Below are positions 12,345 through 27,300 of a stretch of DNA of 64,000 nucleotides, in pieces. The notes under the pieces were generated by a model. It ran no database searches, was not told where the DNA came from, and was given only the letters and a program-made list of their open reading frames with translations. Source of the DNA: Tachypleus tridentatus (lineage: Eukaryota > Arthropoda > Merostomata > Xiphosura > Limulidae); contig NC_134825.1 in the NCBI RefSeq assembly GCF_004210375.1, positions 74,205,558 through 74,269,557 of the forward strand, in the 5' to 3' direction. A program made the translations under genes and the position numbers. Numbering within the stretch: position 1 is the stretch's first letter; each line of letters begins with the position of its first letter.

Positions 12345-15300
12345 CTGAAAATTAAAAAAAGTAAGCTGAAAAATGTATTTTACAGTTTTAATGAATCAAA
12401 GAGTTTTTACTTAATATATGGCTTACTGTTTACCAGATATTACCCATAAAAATCCCTGTATCACCAGTCATTATATATTACAAAAACAAACTTTTACTTT
12501 AAGAGAGTTTTAAACTGTCCTGAATTTTATTATATTCTGCATTCACACAGAGTGTAGAAAACAATGATATTTTTGTCTTCATTCCCAAATTTCAAACCCA
12601 TCAGTTATTCGTAGCCTACAAATTTCAAACCCATCACAAACCTTTTCACTGAAACTAATTATAACAAAGAATCTCATATTGGGATAAACATATATACAAC
12701 AATAGACTAATGACTTGTATAAATATTGTTTTTAAGATAATTAAACTGGTTGTTTTCAAATTATCTAAGTGTGTTGAAATTAAACCTATTTAAAATTATT
12801 TCTAAGATTATTCAATTCACATATCAAATAGTTATTTCATTACATTGTACTTATTTTGAACACAAACAGTACGACAAGCTGATAACTAAAGTTTATTACA
12901 TTAAACATTTTACTACTCCAAATATATAAAACATGAAAGTTAAACCAAAATATATGAAGGTCAGAGAAGAAATGATTAACAGGTTTATTTAAATCTGTAA
13001 CTACACATTATAAAGAAAGTTCTTCCTATTCAAACTTCATTTTGAACTTCTACTCATGTGAAGCTGCAATTACAATCTTCTATTTACCTACCTTTAACCA
13101 TCTTGATGTTGATAAAAGTACAAAAGGCAATAAGCAGTAACTCATGGCAAAGAGCAAATAAATCTTCTTTAGAAGATAAACTGGCACCTGTAAGACACTT
13201 GAGCTCAAAGATGATTTTACAGTGGGGATCATGTCCACTAAAGTTGTCACCTGCAACATCACCCAGATGACTATATTTAGTGAATACCACAATAAGAATG
13301 CTTCTCAAGAAATAAATAAATTTAATTTTAAAACATAAGCTAATTAATTTTATTTCAATGTAAAACTACATAGTTACAATCACAATTGAAGCATGAAATT
13401 AATACATGTATACACATACAACACATACATATACACTTATATATGTGTGTATGTGTATGCAACAAAAATATCCATATAATTCTCTGTTATTTCTAAATAG
13501 TTAAGAATGTTTTTAAACATATAACAAAAGTAAGGTATACAGAAGATCTTTTTTTGTTTGCTAAAAAAGGATAAAGTTACACAATAGACTAAGTACACTT
13601 TGTTCACTGTAGAGAATCATACTCCAGATTTTAGTATTGTAATTTTGTAAATTTGTTGCCAATGCACTGGGAAATTATAGATAATCAGCTATTTCCATTT
13701 TGTATGTAAACAGTCATTTATAAACATATTTATTACAGACAACAATCTGAAAGGAGCACTAAATTTTAAACTTTCTGATAAAAGAAACAGATTTCACAAA
13801 ACAATGAAAGTAGTAAATCACAAATTATAATTGAGGGTGCAGAAGTGTCTAAAAGCAAACTTGAAACTTTCTGTGTAAGAAATGTTGTTATTAGATTAGG
13901 GAGAAAGGTAAAGCTTGCCTGATGTTCAGAAATTCAAAACCAAACTATTCAAAAATATGAAGTGTGGCTTAATAATTTAAGTTATATTGGCTTAACAGTG
14001 GCTTCATTAACTAAAGACAGATTTTATTAATCTGAGTACCATATTTTATTTAATCCATTTTACTACTGTAATTATGAACAGTTTGTGCTACAACAAACAT
14101 TTGACTTGCTGTTAAGAACTACCAGTAATTTTCTGATTACATGCTGCTCAGACTACAATTGTGTTGATATACTTATCACGTTTACCTTGAAAGATCAACA
14201 GTAACTTAACTGTATTAAAATGATTTTGAATATGTGAGTAAGGATCACAATTAATAGAAAGTCGTGATATAATAGCAACCATCAGAGCAACATTTGATGT
14301 TTTTTATCATTTAGTAAATAGTGTGATGCCTGTCATCTTCCTACGTGTGCTGGATTATAGAAAGCATGAAAGAAGGATTAATGTGTTTTAAACATGACAG
14401 TCTTGTGACAGAGCATCTTATAATAAAACCCAAACTGTAGATCAATTATAAAATGCATGGTCATAAAAACACAAACATAAGTGGTAACATGGTCTGTAAT
14501 GACTTGACGAGGTTTGAACTTTGTCTTAATATAATCTAACACAACCTATATGTAAATAATATCTATACTGTAACTGTGGTTGTCTACTGTTAAAGATCAC
14601 TTGTAACATTATTGTTACATAGAACTCCTAGTACCACGTAAGAATTTTATGTCATATAAAAGATGACTTTAGTTATATGAGGCTTATATTATAATATAAT
14701 GTCCACATAAAGACTCACTAGAAAGTTCATGAGTACAATAAACTTACATAATAACTGTTTTTGTTTATCATAAGATATAACATTTATATTAAACAAAGCA
14801 CTTTTGCAATTACTGAGACCTGACAAATATCACCCCTTCATAACTAGTATTGAATACTTCTCTGTTTAGGTGTATTCAGTCATGTATCTGTGTTGACCAG
14901 ATGTCTCAAGATGTAAACGTGTTATTCCTTTTACAGAGGCAAAGTCTATATACTGCAACCTTTATTTTTTATGGACTTCTTGGAAGAAAGTCTATTTAAA
15001 CAGACAGCACAGAAGCCTGTGCACTTGGTTTGGCTTAAGACTGCACGTAAACAATTAGTTGAAATACATAACTTGTGGGATGCTCGACTTTCTTTGTTTG
15101 GTATGAGGTATGTAAGTTGGTGATTCCTGATATACATATCTTGATTTCTCTTGTTTTTTTGATCTTGCATTGACCTCAGGAAGTCAGACAACAAAGATTA
15201 TGTCCAGTTTAAGCAACATAATGCTGTATTTGTTAATAAATTATTTTGTGTTTTTATTTTACTCTTCTCATTCAATTTATTCTTTGATTAACAGCCCTGG

Positions 15301-18300
15301 ACCTGTGTTTTGTGGAAACTAGCTTTTCTGTTTTACATCAGTGCATGTGAATATTACATTTCTTAAATATATTACAATTTGTTATAAAGTCCAAGCTACA
15401 TCATTTCTTGAGAAAGCAAACACTGAAAAGGAAACATTGACATGTTTTTCCTTACATATAACACATGCACAGTGTAAGATGAAATTATTTAAAAACATAA
15501 AAGTGTGGTTGAACTTACATCTCTTTCAACCTTCATGACTATAAATTCATTAAGGAAGCATATGTAATAGCCAGAGTGAAGTCCATGCCACAGTGCTAGA
15601 AACAGCAAGGTAATTGCTTGAGAGAATAACTTGTTCCCCATGAATTTCAAACGTTTGAACACATACCTGGACAAAGAAACAAATAATTATGTATATATAC
15701 ATTACCTATCACAATACATATTTAAAACAGCCACAGAAAAGTAGTTAAGTCTTTGATATGATAAAAAGAAATCTAAACAAAAAGGCTGAATTTGCATTTA
15801 ACAGCAAATTTTTGTCCTGAATAAGATAATTCCAGAATTTAATATGAAATAATAATAATAATATTATCATAAATATTACATAACTGAAGTTCTTGGAAAA
15901 GTTAAAACTTCATATTTACTATATTAATACTCAGTTCTTGTCTGTTCTGAAAATGTGCAAACATTTTACTACTCTAATGTGCATGTATATGTACCTCATT
16001 TTAACAGATGCACACAAAAGGCAGGTGTAAATATAATTTAGTAGACGTTTTGTTCAAGAACATATCATATGTTTATCAAAGTTTTTAAAAATGTTTTAGG
16101 TTGCAGAATAACATAACACGTTCACTTATTGATACTATTAAGTGCAGTAAAGTTTATCCCTGTCCAAGTTAAGGCAAAAAACATACACAAGTTACAGTGT
16201 TAATTTATATCTTTATTGAATATAAGCCTTACTCAATAAAGGGTTAACTCATGTTAAGCCTAAAACAAATGGATTCACAGATTTGTGTTTCTGCAATTAG
16301 ACTATTATTTTACAAATCCTATATATTGCAATAAAGATACTAATATAAATGCAATATTTTTTATGCAACAAAAGTTTATGAAATGTAATTAACATTAGTT
16401 ACAGATTTGAAATTTTGCCTATTTTTGCATACAAAATGTAAATAAACCTATTTTGCTGTTAATAATCTGTCATAAATTATAAAAAAAATTATTGCAATAG
16501 AAATTTTGAAATGTATAAATCAAGGTATAATGGCATGAAATTTTCTGTTGAACAAGAAAACTGAAAAACAGCTCAATTACCAAAATGTGGTCTATATTTT
16601 AATTGAAATGAAATGTGATAAAATCACACTTCTATTTTTGTTACTGCACTTTCACAAATCTCAGTTTTACTACATAAAATTATCCACCAAGTAACCTAAC
16701 ATGAGGATTCCAATAAGATTATTTTATTGCTGATAGCAGGATTCTGTATAAAACATGCCAAGAAAGAACTAACAATTTAAAACATAAAAAAATAGCCATG
16801 ATACCAATATGTTGTATCATATAACTCAAATCTTCTAAATACTTTTACACATTTACTCAAATGTAATCTGTATTTAGGCTTAACTTTTTTTTTATTCTAC
16901 CAACTAAAGCTGGTATTAGCATTATGTTCAGCACAAGATAAAAAATTAAGACTTTTTTATAGATTTTTTATATTCCCATTTTAACTACAAACATGTATAT
17001 AAATACTAGTTCGATTAACCCATGGTTTCCTGGTTATTGTTGCATGTAATATGAAAAGAATTTGAAACATGGTAAAGAACCAATTGAATTGATTCATAAT
17101 TCCTTTAAATAGTGGTTGCACTAGCCTTTAAAAAAGTATTTTTTAAGCACATACTTTTGAAAAATGTGTCTTTTCAACCTTAACACATATTTGTTTTACA
17201 TACTGTATGAAAACAGTTGATTTGTAATGTAAAACTCTTTCAGATTAACCAGGTTAACAAGCAAACAGTAACACATCACTTAAAGTCACTAATGTATAGC
17301 CCCTAACATGATACATGCATGCACAGCAGTATCTCTTTAAAGCTACATGTTAAACTTGGGTGTTGTTAAACATATAGATTTGTTTGTTGTTAGCCTCAAA
17401 GATATATAATGGAATATCTGTATTGTGCCCAATGTGGGTATTGAAAACAAATTCTTAGCTTTATAAACCTGCAAGCTTACTACTGAATCACTGAAAGATT
17501 TTATTAGTCACCTGTCATAACAATACTGTTTAAACTTTTCCATACCTGACATTACAGTCAATTCAGTAATTATTTTACATGACTTTAAGTGTTTTATAGC
17601 AATGTTGGAATCCCAAGTATTGCATCTATAACTATGCTTTGTACTCAACCAAGAAAAATGAGCAATCATAAATCATTTTATTTATTGTGCAAATCCATAC
17701 TTAACCAAGTTAAAACCCTAGTATTATAAATATATTATTCAAGTAGTTTAACTTAAAACAACATAAAAATTAAAATAATGTCAATTTATATTCTAAGATA
17801 CAACCTATGATAATTATGACTATTATATAAAGATTGAATTCATTATGAAATTAATAAGAATAAAATTAGAAGGTATTTTAAGATAACACAGTATTATTGT
17901 GTTTACAAAACTGTTTACTTCTGCATGCTAGCTGCTGTAGTGTTTTAACACTGATAGTATGATAGGCATTAACTTTCTAAAAAGTTAGGTGTATAAACTT
18001 TAACCAAATTTTCAGTATTTTTCCATTATAATGATATAGTATTTTTGATTAATCAGGCATCCTAACATAGCCAAAACAAGTCAAACAAAGTATGAAACCA
18101 AAAATGGAAAAAAAATAATAAGAAAAATCAGAATCTAATCTGATAAAATTAGTTTTATTATGGTGAAAACACTTCAGGTTCTCAAGTTTGAGGGGCATAC
18201 TTTAACAAAGGGCTATACCACCCAACATTATCAACTCTGTTTTTTATTCTGTCTTTTTTAAATGATATGTATGCTTGAAGCAGTGAAACATTTTTCACAC

Positions 18301-21300
18301 ATTATATATGTATTTTCCTTTTAGCTTGTACACATGACAATTTCGTGATATAAGCCCAATCTATGAGTTCTTGTTTTTTTCAGACACTGAACACTGGGTT
18401 TACAACTAGCAAACTGCAATAATGATAGATATTTACACAAGTTAACAACTCTTCTGTTTGTGTTCTTCATCCTGAATGAATTTACTTTAGTCTTTGTGGT
18501 CAGTTGGATAACTTAGTTCCTGTGACCTTTACGGTTTTCTTAACAAGCTACTGCATACTTTGTTATAACACTATAGTTTTCAAAATCAGTTGCATATACA
18601 AAGAGGTATCCCTTTAACTGTGTGTTCAGTTTCTTTTTCCTCACCCTCAAATACCTTGGAATACTGAAGAGGTTCAGAAGGTCGACATTCAACACACATA
18701 ACTAAAAAATCTATTTGCAAGTTTTATTTATGTTTTCTTTATCAAATTCTAGTGAGAAAAAAAGATCTTAATGGCTTATCATATCTTATAAAAGCAGATC
18801 AAAACAAAAGATATACCATTATCATCTGCCATTCTCTCACCAGAAATTATATAAGAAAACCTTTATAAAATTGCATTCTATGGAGAAAGCTGGCCACAAA
18901 AAAGGCTAAGTTTATATATTATAGGGATTACTAATGGAATCCTTGGAGTGTCAGAACTTGCCATTCTCAAATTACCAACTGGCCTTTATATTGTTCATAT
19001 TAAGTATATGTATCATTTTGCATGTTTCAACATTCAGTGTAAAGAGATGACCAAAATAATTACATAAAATCACTTATATTCTGTGTAAAATACACACAGG
19101 GCTACAGTTGATTATAGGCAAGTTAACTACCATACACTAAAATTCAGAAATAGTAATGCCCAAAACAAGTACTAAGTTTGACAAAAATATTAATGTTGTA
19201 ACAAGGTTATTTGATCAACAAATTATCTACAAAAAAAAGGAGTGCAAAACTTTTAACATACAACATTCTGATCAATACCAAATACTACATAATTTAACTC
19301 TCTCAACACTGGATCAGTCAATTTGACCAACCACATAACCACCAAAAAAATAAAAATAAATTAAAATAAATCTAAATTACCCTTTTATTTATTTATAGAA
19401 TGACTTTGCACTCATTTAAAGCCTTTATAGATTTAATACTTCTAACTTTCAACATAGTTTGTATATCTTGGCAAAATTTGGCAGTTTTCAGTTAAAATTA
19501 TGTCTTTCACACACACAAAAAACATATTTTTAGTGAAGTATTTTTAATAAAGTAAAATAAGGATTCATCCATTAATGTATTGAGTATTTGATAAGAATAC
19601 TCCATGTGTATAGAAATTTTTGTTAAGATTAAAACAATTATCCTCATCTCAAAAATTTTAAATTTCCTTTATGTAATCCCTAAAACCTCCTAAATACATT
19701 TTGAACATTTTTCTCAGCAAAACTTTATATTTTATCTATTATTTTTTCTAACCTAATTTGAAATGGGTTCAATCAACTTAAGTGACCTTGTAACCACCAA
19801 AATAAAATCTAAATAACTCTTTTTTTCTTCCTAGAATGACTACAAATTGTGACATGAAACTACATTTGTTTACCCTAAGTAGCTTTAAGCTCACAACATT
19901 ATACATTTATTTATAATTAAACTTTACTGTTTCATTGTACTTTGAACCATGCCTAACTACTATCCATGTTATTGTAAGAAATAACTTAATCAAGGCAAAA
20001 GTCATTACCCAAGTCCTGTTCACATGCATGCCTCATGAAATATTTTCATTATATTATTATTTACTTTACCTTATCTAATCTTAATTAACCTAAAAAGATT
20101 CCTATTTTTACAGTTTAGTTACTTTTACAATAATAAATGAAGAATAAATATAAAAAACAAGCAAAAACTACTTACCCAATCCTCTTTTCTCTTGCTGTCG
20201 ATTATAGAGAACATTTAAGCCTACTTTTTGTAATAATGGTAATAACAAATAATTTTCATTTAAGTATATAATGCACCAAAGAACGTAGACTAATAATATG
20301 CAAAAAGTAGACAACTTCTCCTACCTCTCACAATTTGTCTGGCTTTCTAACTATGTGACAAAAGCCATTACAACTTCAAGATAGTCATTAAGTTTCTTGC
20401 TGGAACATTGCTTGTACTCTGAGTGAAACTGACTATTATCTATTAGAACACAATGTTATGCAATACATCATTTGATAGGTGAAAACGTTGACTTTCTATT
20501 GGTTATACGTAACATATAATTAAATGTAAGAGAGAGTTATTAACATATTCTGAAAGAGAGAATGTGACAAGAAGAACCTGATTTTCTACTGATAACGTGG
20601 TCACCCAAACCAAATAAAATTGAAGGCTATAAAAATTATGGTTAGTCTGAGCAATGACGATTTTATAGTGAGTAATTTACATTTAATTTCTTACTCTTTC
20701 AAGGGGCTGTGGACAAAATAGAGAAGACATGATGTCTAGAAAAAACATGTCAAATGTGTCATATTAGAGAAAATTCAAAATTTTTTGTAAAATTTTTATA
20801 CAATTAAAATATGGATTATTAACTAAGACTTTATGCTATACTAATTGATATAATATAAATTAAAAGCAGTTTAGTAAAATTTAAAATGTAAGGTACTAAT
20901 ATTTTCTGTCATGCACAGTAAAGAATACCTGTGGAGAAAGGGTTAATGCTTTTAAACTTTAGCTATTCATGAAGTTACTAAATAACTTTCAGTCATTCTG
21001 TAGCTTATTTTCTCATGAATAATTTGTCTGATATTGATTTAAGTTCTCCACACTTTAAAATTAGGTATTTTCCAACACAGCAGCCCATATTTTTTGTGTG
21101 TTGTATATAAGCATTTTCCATACTAGTTATTTTATACTAAAGTTAGCTTAACAGTTTTCATAATAATAACTAATGAAACAATTAAATGTATTATACTCAC
21201 TGAGCCATCCAAAGGTTGGTGTTAATATTAAATGTTTTAATCAAACCACTGAAGGTAGAGGCTTTTTCATATTCCCAAATTCTAACATTACAGCATCCAT

Positions 21301-24300
21301 CCCAAAGGTCATTGCCATTCTTATCTTGTCCATTGTATGTCAGCCCAATCATAGTACAGCTGCCTTCCTAGAAGAAAGAAGAAATAAAAGTCCAGAATGA
21401 AATAAATTTAATATGGTTACAAAAGAAGTACAAACAAAAAAAGTAAGTAACACAAATAATATCAGTATTTTCTATTTATACAAATCATACAGTGCAATGA
21501 TATTATACAATTTATCATGCAATAATAAAGTGTAACATAAAAATATTATCAAGAAATAGATCCAAGTTAAATTGGTTGACCTGTTCACAAAAACATACCT
21601 TTTCTTTCACTACTGTATATTACCTGATACAAAATTGTACATATTTTTTTCACAACATGTTCTACATCAAATGCTATGGTATGGAACAGACATCTCGATA
21701 TTTATAATACGTAACATTATGGAAAACATATGCATCTTACATAACTCATATAATATCTGATAGTAAGGTGTTTATACATTTATCTTTCTATACACACACA
21801 CACACACACACATCTTACAAAAAATTTACAATCACGAATACCATGACACACATCTTGTACAATATTTACAATACCTAAATCTAGACTATATTATATATAT
21901 ATCTCTTATACCAGTGTTTTACAAAGTGTGGGATGTTCCCCCCTAAGGGCACAGCCTTTTGACAGAAGAGCCCAAAACCACTGAATAGTTGGAGACAGAA
22001 ACAACCTAACAAATTATCCCTTTGCTCTCAAAGTTCTTTTTTTTTCTCTTGCATTTACTCATTTCCTAACAAGCCTTTTTTCTTTTTAAATATTTATTAA
22101 ATACAGGTATAAAAAATGTTGATTTTGCTGTTATCACTTGTAAAAATTACTTTAATGTGAGAAGGGGATGCAATGGAAATACTGCAGAGTTAAAAAGGGC
22201 ACTGCTATTTAAAGTTTGGAAAAAAATTGTCTAACATAACATGTTCAAGTATTAATATATTGGTACACTTCTCCTGAAGAACTCATATAACACCCAATAT
22301 CATCGCATTCTTCTCTCACAAAATATAGAGTTCACAATATTTTGGTATATACATGTCACTGTAACAAGAAGACCGAGACTTTGAAAACTAAGACTTTTTG
22401 TTTTTCTCCTCTTTTATTTTTTTTATTAATTTCTTTAAATTTTGTTCACTTTCTAAGGTTTTTGTATATCATATCTACTCCAGTATTGTGTGCACTTTTT
22501 TATTTCAAGTACCTTCCAAAAAATTGACTGCTATTATATTCACACGTTCATTTTTATTACATATTTTAATAGAAGCTACCATTGAAAGGTGTTAAAAATT
22601 TCAAAACAAATTGCACATCTAATGAAATAGATGATGACAAGCTGTTGAAACAAGAAGAAGACAAAGCAAAGGTCCAAGGAAGCAAATCTGATGAATGCTG
22701 TAGATTTGAAGGTAGCAATGATTCTAGCAATGACAAAGATTTATGCAAGTCACCTTAGTAAATTACCACATATAAATTTTGCAATAAATTTGGTAAAACT
22801 GACCTATAAAAATATTTTAATGAATGATTTATATACTTTCTTAATAAATCAATACTTTTTTACTGTACTTAGCAACAACTCAATACATTTTGTATAACTG
22901 ATAAGTGAAAAAAAATTTTCTTCAACTTAATCTTTCAAAATTGGGTGCATATTATATTCTGGTAAATATGATATATTCATAATGACTCAAAATTTTAGTT
23001 TGCAAGAAAATATTATTATAAAATAAAATTTTAAGCCCTATCAAAAACCTTGTTTTGTGAAAAATAGTAGTTCACAAGTATACTTAAACATGGGCAAACA
23101 ATCAAATACTTGTGCTTTGACAAATTTAATTAATGCAAATATACCTTTCAGAGAAATAAAAATGTGTAAAGGTTTAATATATTCACACCATTAATTAAGA
23201 ACAAGACTTTTTTCCAACTCTTTCGAGGTCTTAATTTATCAGCTGGCTCATAATTATACACATGAATTAATTAACATAGCTCTACAAGCTAAGTAACTTT
23301 AATAACAAAATGACTTAGAATAATGATAACAATACTTACTGAAAGAAGCCAACAAGCTATATACTTATAAAGTACTATTTTTCCCCATAACGCCATTAAT
23401 AACATCTTCTTCCAAAAGACTTCTTGCTATATGAACAAGGAAATTAAACTGTTGATAACAGTGGACTGTAAAGAACTTATTCTTATGAATTTGAAGATGA
23501 ATAAAGCAATATACTCATCTTTAATATTTTATTTTGTATTTTTTTCAAACTATTTTTAAGAGCAAATAAATACATCTTAATTATTTTTTAAAGTTATACA
23601 CATCAATAACAAATATAGCAAACAGTAGAACCAACAGTATAAAAAGTAAAGTTAAGCCTAATCAACAGCTGAGGAACATAAAAAAAAAAGAGACACAGGT
23701 AAGTAATTTAGTTCTTTTTTTCATGTGCATTCTTTATTACTATGATACAAGTGACTAAAATTCTAAAAATGGAAACTTTTTAGGTTAGATAATGTAAAAT
23801 GGATAATAATTTAACATGGTTCAATTGGCAATAAACCAAAATATAAGTATGAATATATGAATACTGTTATGAGTTTAAAAATATTTAGTATCAACAAATG
23901 TAGTTTCATGTTAAAATCTGAAGACATTATAAAAGGAGAAGAAAACGGTAATTTAGATTTCGTTTTAGTGTGTGTGCTTTTAAGAAACCACTCAAACTGA
24001 CCAAAATTGTATAGAGTTAGGGTATAAAAATTAGATAAATTATAGTTTTACTAAACAAAAACATTTTAAATTATTTGGGACATTTTGGAGATGAAAAAGA
24101 AAATTTTAATCTTAACATGATAATCTCTTTGCATTATTACCATAAAAAAAAAAGACATATTCAATGGACAAAACATTTGTAAAAATACTTCATTAACTCA
24201 TTTACAATGAGCTCAGTCCCAGGATACGACCTCTTACCCATTTTCTGCTTATTATAGTTTTCATGCTATGGATTTTAATACAGTATTTTCATGCTATAAC

Positions 24301-27300
24301 TTTTAATTAAGTAAGAGTATGTTCATAAAATTTTGTAGGTTATCAGTAACATTACAGAATTTAGTCTGATTAATGTTGAGTAGGGTAATATTCACAAAAC
24401 ATTTCTTTTCAAAGGTCTTTTAAATGGAAATTACCTTTATTCTATGTTTAGTGCTAATGTCAGCATTATAGCAAGTTAACAAGGACTATAGAGCAAATGA
24501 AGATTTTGTAAGTTTTAGGGTATGCAAAGGAGTAATCACTGATAATGCAATAATGCTCCCAATGTCAAATACTACATTAATAAGGAAAAAAAAGAAAGAA
24601 AGAAATAGTAGTAGTACATGAGTGTTAATATTTTATTTTGTACTGATAGACGTGCTACGGTTTATAATATTTCACTTAATTCATACAAATAGGTATGAAG
24701 GAAATGTAAAAGAAAAACTATCAAAGTAATAAGTGCACCTACCTCAAACGAAATACTAAGTATATACTGTTCAGGAATGAAAAGTGTCCCTATCTGAAAG
24801 ATTCCAAGTATAAATAGTCCGAGAGCCAGGCGAGATAAAGCAGGTAAAATACTGTAAGAATTACATAGACAAAAATATTTACAGCAAGATGATTGTAAAT
24901 TTCATAAAATATGGAGAAATAGAATTTGTTGTCTAACTTTATTAAAAAATGTAAATCTTGAAAGTAGTCTGTTTTATACAGCTATCAAAACAAATTTTAT
25001 ATATCATATAAGTGTCAGTAATTTACAATATTCTTAACAACTGATATTGGTCAGGGAAAATGAAAGGTACTAAGGTAAAAAAATAGGTTAATCCTTTTTT
25101 TGTATATACAGAAAACAAAACTGGGAATTAACTTCAAAACGTAAGAATGTCTGCTGAAATAGACCATAGTAAATCAAGTATATGGTATATATCCATTAAC
25201 AGTCTTTAAGTGGTTAGTTAGCAAAGTGATGCTACACAGCTTAAGTGTTGGTAAACATTAGTGTTGTTCAGTACTGTTTAATTTTTCAAAAACACCGTAA
25301 GTTGGTTTGTCTATTATATCAGTATACTCTGTTTACAGCATATATATATTTATATATACTAATATTCCATTTTAATGATACTTCAATAATATACTTTTAA
25401 TACTACAAATCTTATTTAATGTATTAAACTACTGCTTTATGACATGAATAGAACCTTCTAGTAATTTATAATTGTCAAAACAATCGAAACTTCCTTCATA
25501 GAAGTTTAGAGTTTAGTATTCCTCAAACTGGAATAATGAGACAAGGCTTAATTCTTCATAAAATACTATGTAATTATTGTATGTGCTAAAGTTTAAGACT
25601 ATTGCCCACAGTAGGAATTATTACCAGGGCTGTGACAGGAGGGTGGGTGGCACAACATTAGGGTCCCAGACCTGGGATGAGGGACTCAAATAAAAGGTTT
25701 CCACAAACACTATACAATTATATAAAGCCTCTTTTTCAGTATTAATAAAAAAATGTTTCTTTTTCATTTGCTTTACAAATCTAGGTTATTAGTAAAAATC
25801 AAAACCATAGTTTTCAAGCTTATATAATAATTAATGTATTGTTATAGTTTTTGATAACATTATCCAACAAACACTGTAGCAATAAATCAAGCCTATAATG
25901 TTTCATTTTATGTTTTGCTAGCTATTTATACCACACATTTTCTATTCATTTTTAAGAAATAACTATGTCAAAATTTTACCATCAGAAATCAAGTGTACAG
26001 AAAAGATAGAAAGGTAAGAAAAGAAGACCCAAGGGTACCAGAACATTGTTTCAAGTTGATAAAAAGAAAATCACAGAATATGTCAATAAATCTATAAATG
26101 AAAGTTTACCATCTACTTCTAGTGCTTTCCTTATCAAACATGAAACAAAAGTGGAAGAGATATTCTTAGTTGCAGAACTCTCAGAACTATATTGCCATCA
26201 TATATATTTGGACTACTCTTCCCCACTATCTTTTAATAATGTACAAGAGAATGAGACAGTTTGTGTATCGTGTGTAAACTATCATTACAGGGAGTTTTGT
26301 TGTGCATTGACTCAAGTTGGGAGTAATAACTAGTAACAGAGCATAACTCAAAGTAACATGTACAAGAATCCACCAGCTTTACAACCAGAGGCATGGAAAA
26401 ATAAAGTTGATGTATGGAGGATGATAACGGATCTCAACATGAGGAAATGAGCTTTGGTGGTTACTTTATCACTAACCAGCCTGATGAAAGTGAAGGCATT
26501 GAAATTAATGTAAGTGATTTGAATTTGGAATATGGAATGGATGCTTTAATGGGTGTTCTTGCCTTGCTGTTTCTAAAAGAAGCTGTAAATTTAGCTTAAG
26601 AAATGTACCAAAAATTTGATTTGTACACTAAACCATAATATATACTGATGCCAAAATTTATTGTTCAATACATACGTTTTAAAATGGAACTTCCATGCAA
26701 ATTTGTGACAAAGAGACAGGAAATTTGTGCTGGTAGCAACATCAGGCTTAAAACACTTTTAAATAAAGTTGGCATTGAAGATAACTTTTTATGATGTTCA
26801 TGTGACAAGTGACACTGTTTTGAGTGGTAAAACAAAAAATACAACAATAAATCAAGCAGCAGCTTATGTAATGAAGAAGCTCACTCCAGATTCTAACAGA
26901 AAATATAAGTTTCAGGAAAGACGTCAACCTCCAAGAAACAGAAGAATTATCAGTGTACTTATGGAACCAACCAATTAGATAAGTATGGCAGAAGAACAAA
27001 CTGCATGATCTGTCAACAGTTGTTTCACTGGGCCAAGGATTAACCATATAAAACTGAAAAGGCTATCTGTGTAGCTGAAAATGACAATGAAGGTGAGGTG
27101 TTTTGCTAATAAAGAGACATCACATAATGAAATACTTAAGATAGGAGCATTTAACAATGCTGTAATCGATACTGCACATACAAGAATAATATGTGAACAA
27201 AAGTGGCTGAAAATTACATTGATGACTTAGAAAGCAAAGAGAAGGTTACTGTTGTTAATACAGTCAAGAACAAAACCTATTAGTTTGGAGATGGTGCAAA

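Larger units (their letters stand above)
15667..21200. other. LPCAT3: LPCAT3 intron 10
   Basis: 5.5 kb, AT-rich. It contains a degenerate SINE (17380-17495) and two fragments of the dispersed repeat family at about 19,290-19,520 and 19,640-19,930. No coding frame is supported. Confidence 0.6.

Noticed and set aside
13058-13308. Alternative frames across LPCAT3 exon 12
   Set aside because: Only the frame reading VLQVPVYLLKK...RWLK joins exons 11 and 13 in phase and matches the family.
25625-25700. GC-richer patch (GGAGGGTGGGTGGCAC) as an LTR start or exon
   Set aside because: No paired copy downstream, no splice sites and no open conserved frame.
26034-26333. Primer-site-like GGGTACCAGAAC and a 95-codon frame as the 5' end of the copia element
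   Set aside because: Only 9 of 12 bases fit the usual initiator-Met primer site, no LTR was found before it, and the frame does not resemble Gag. The element start was therefore set at 26,400.
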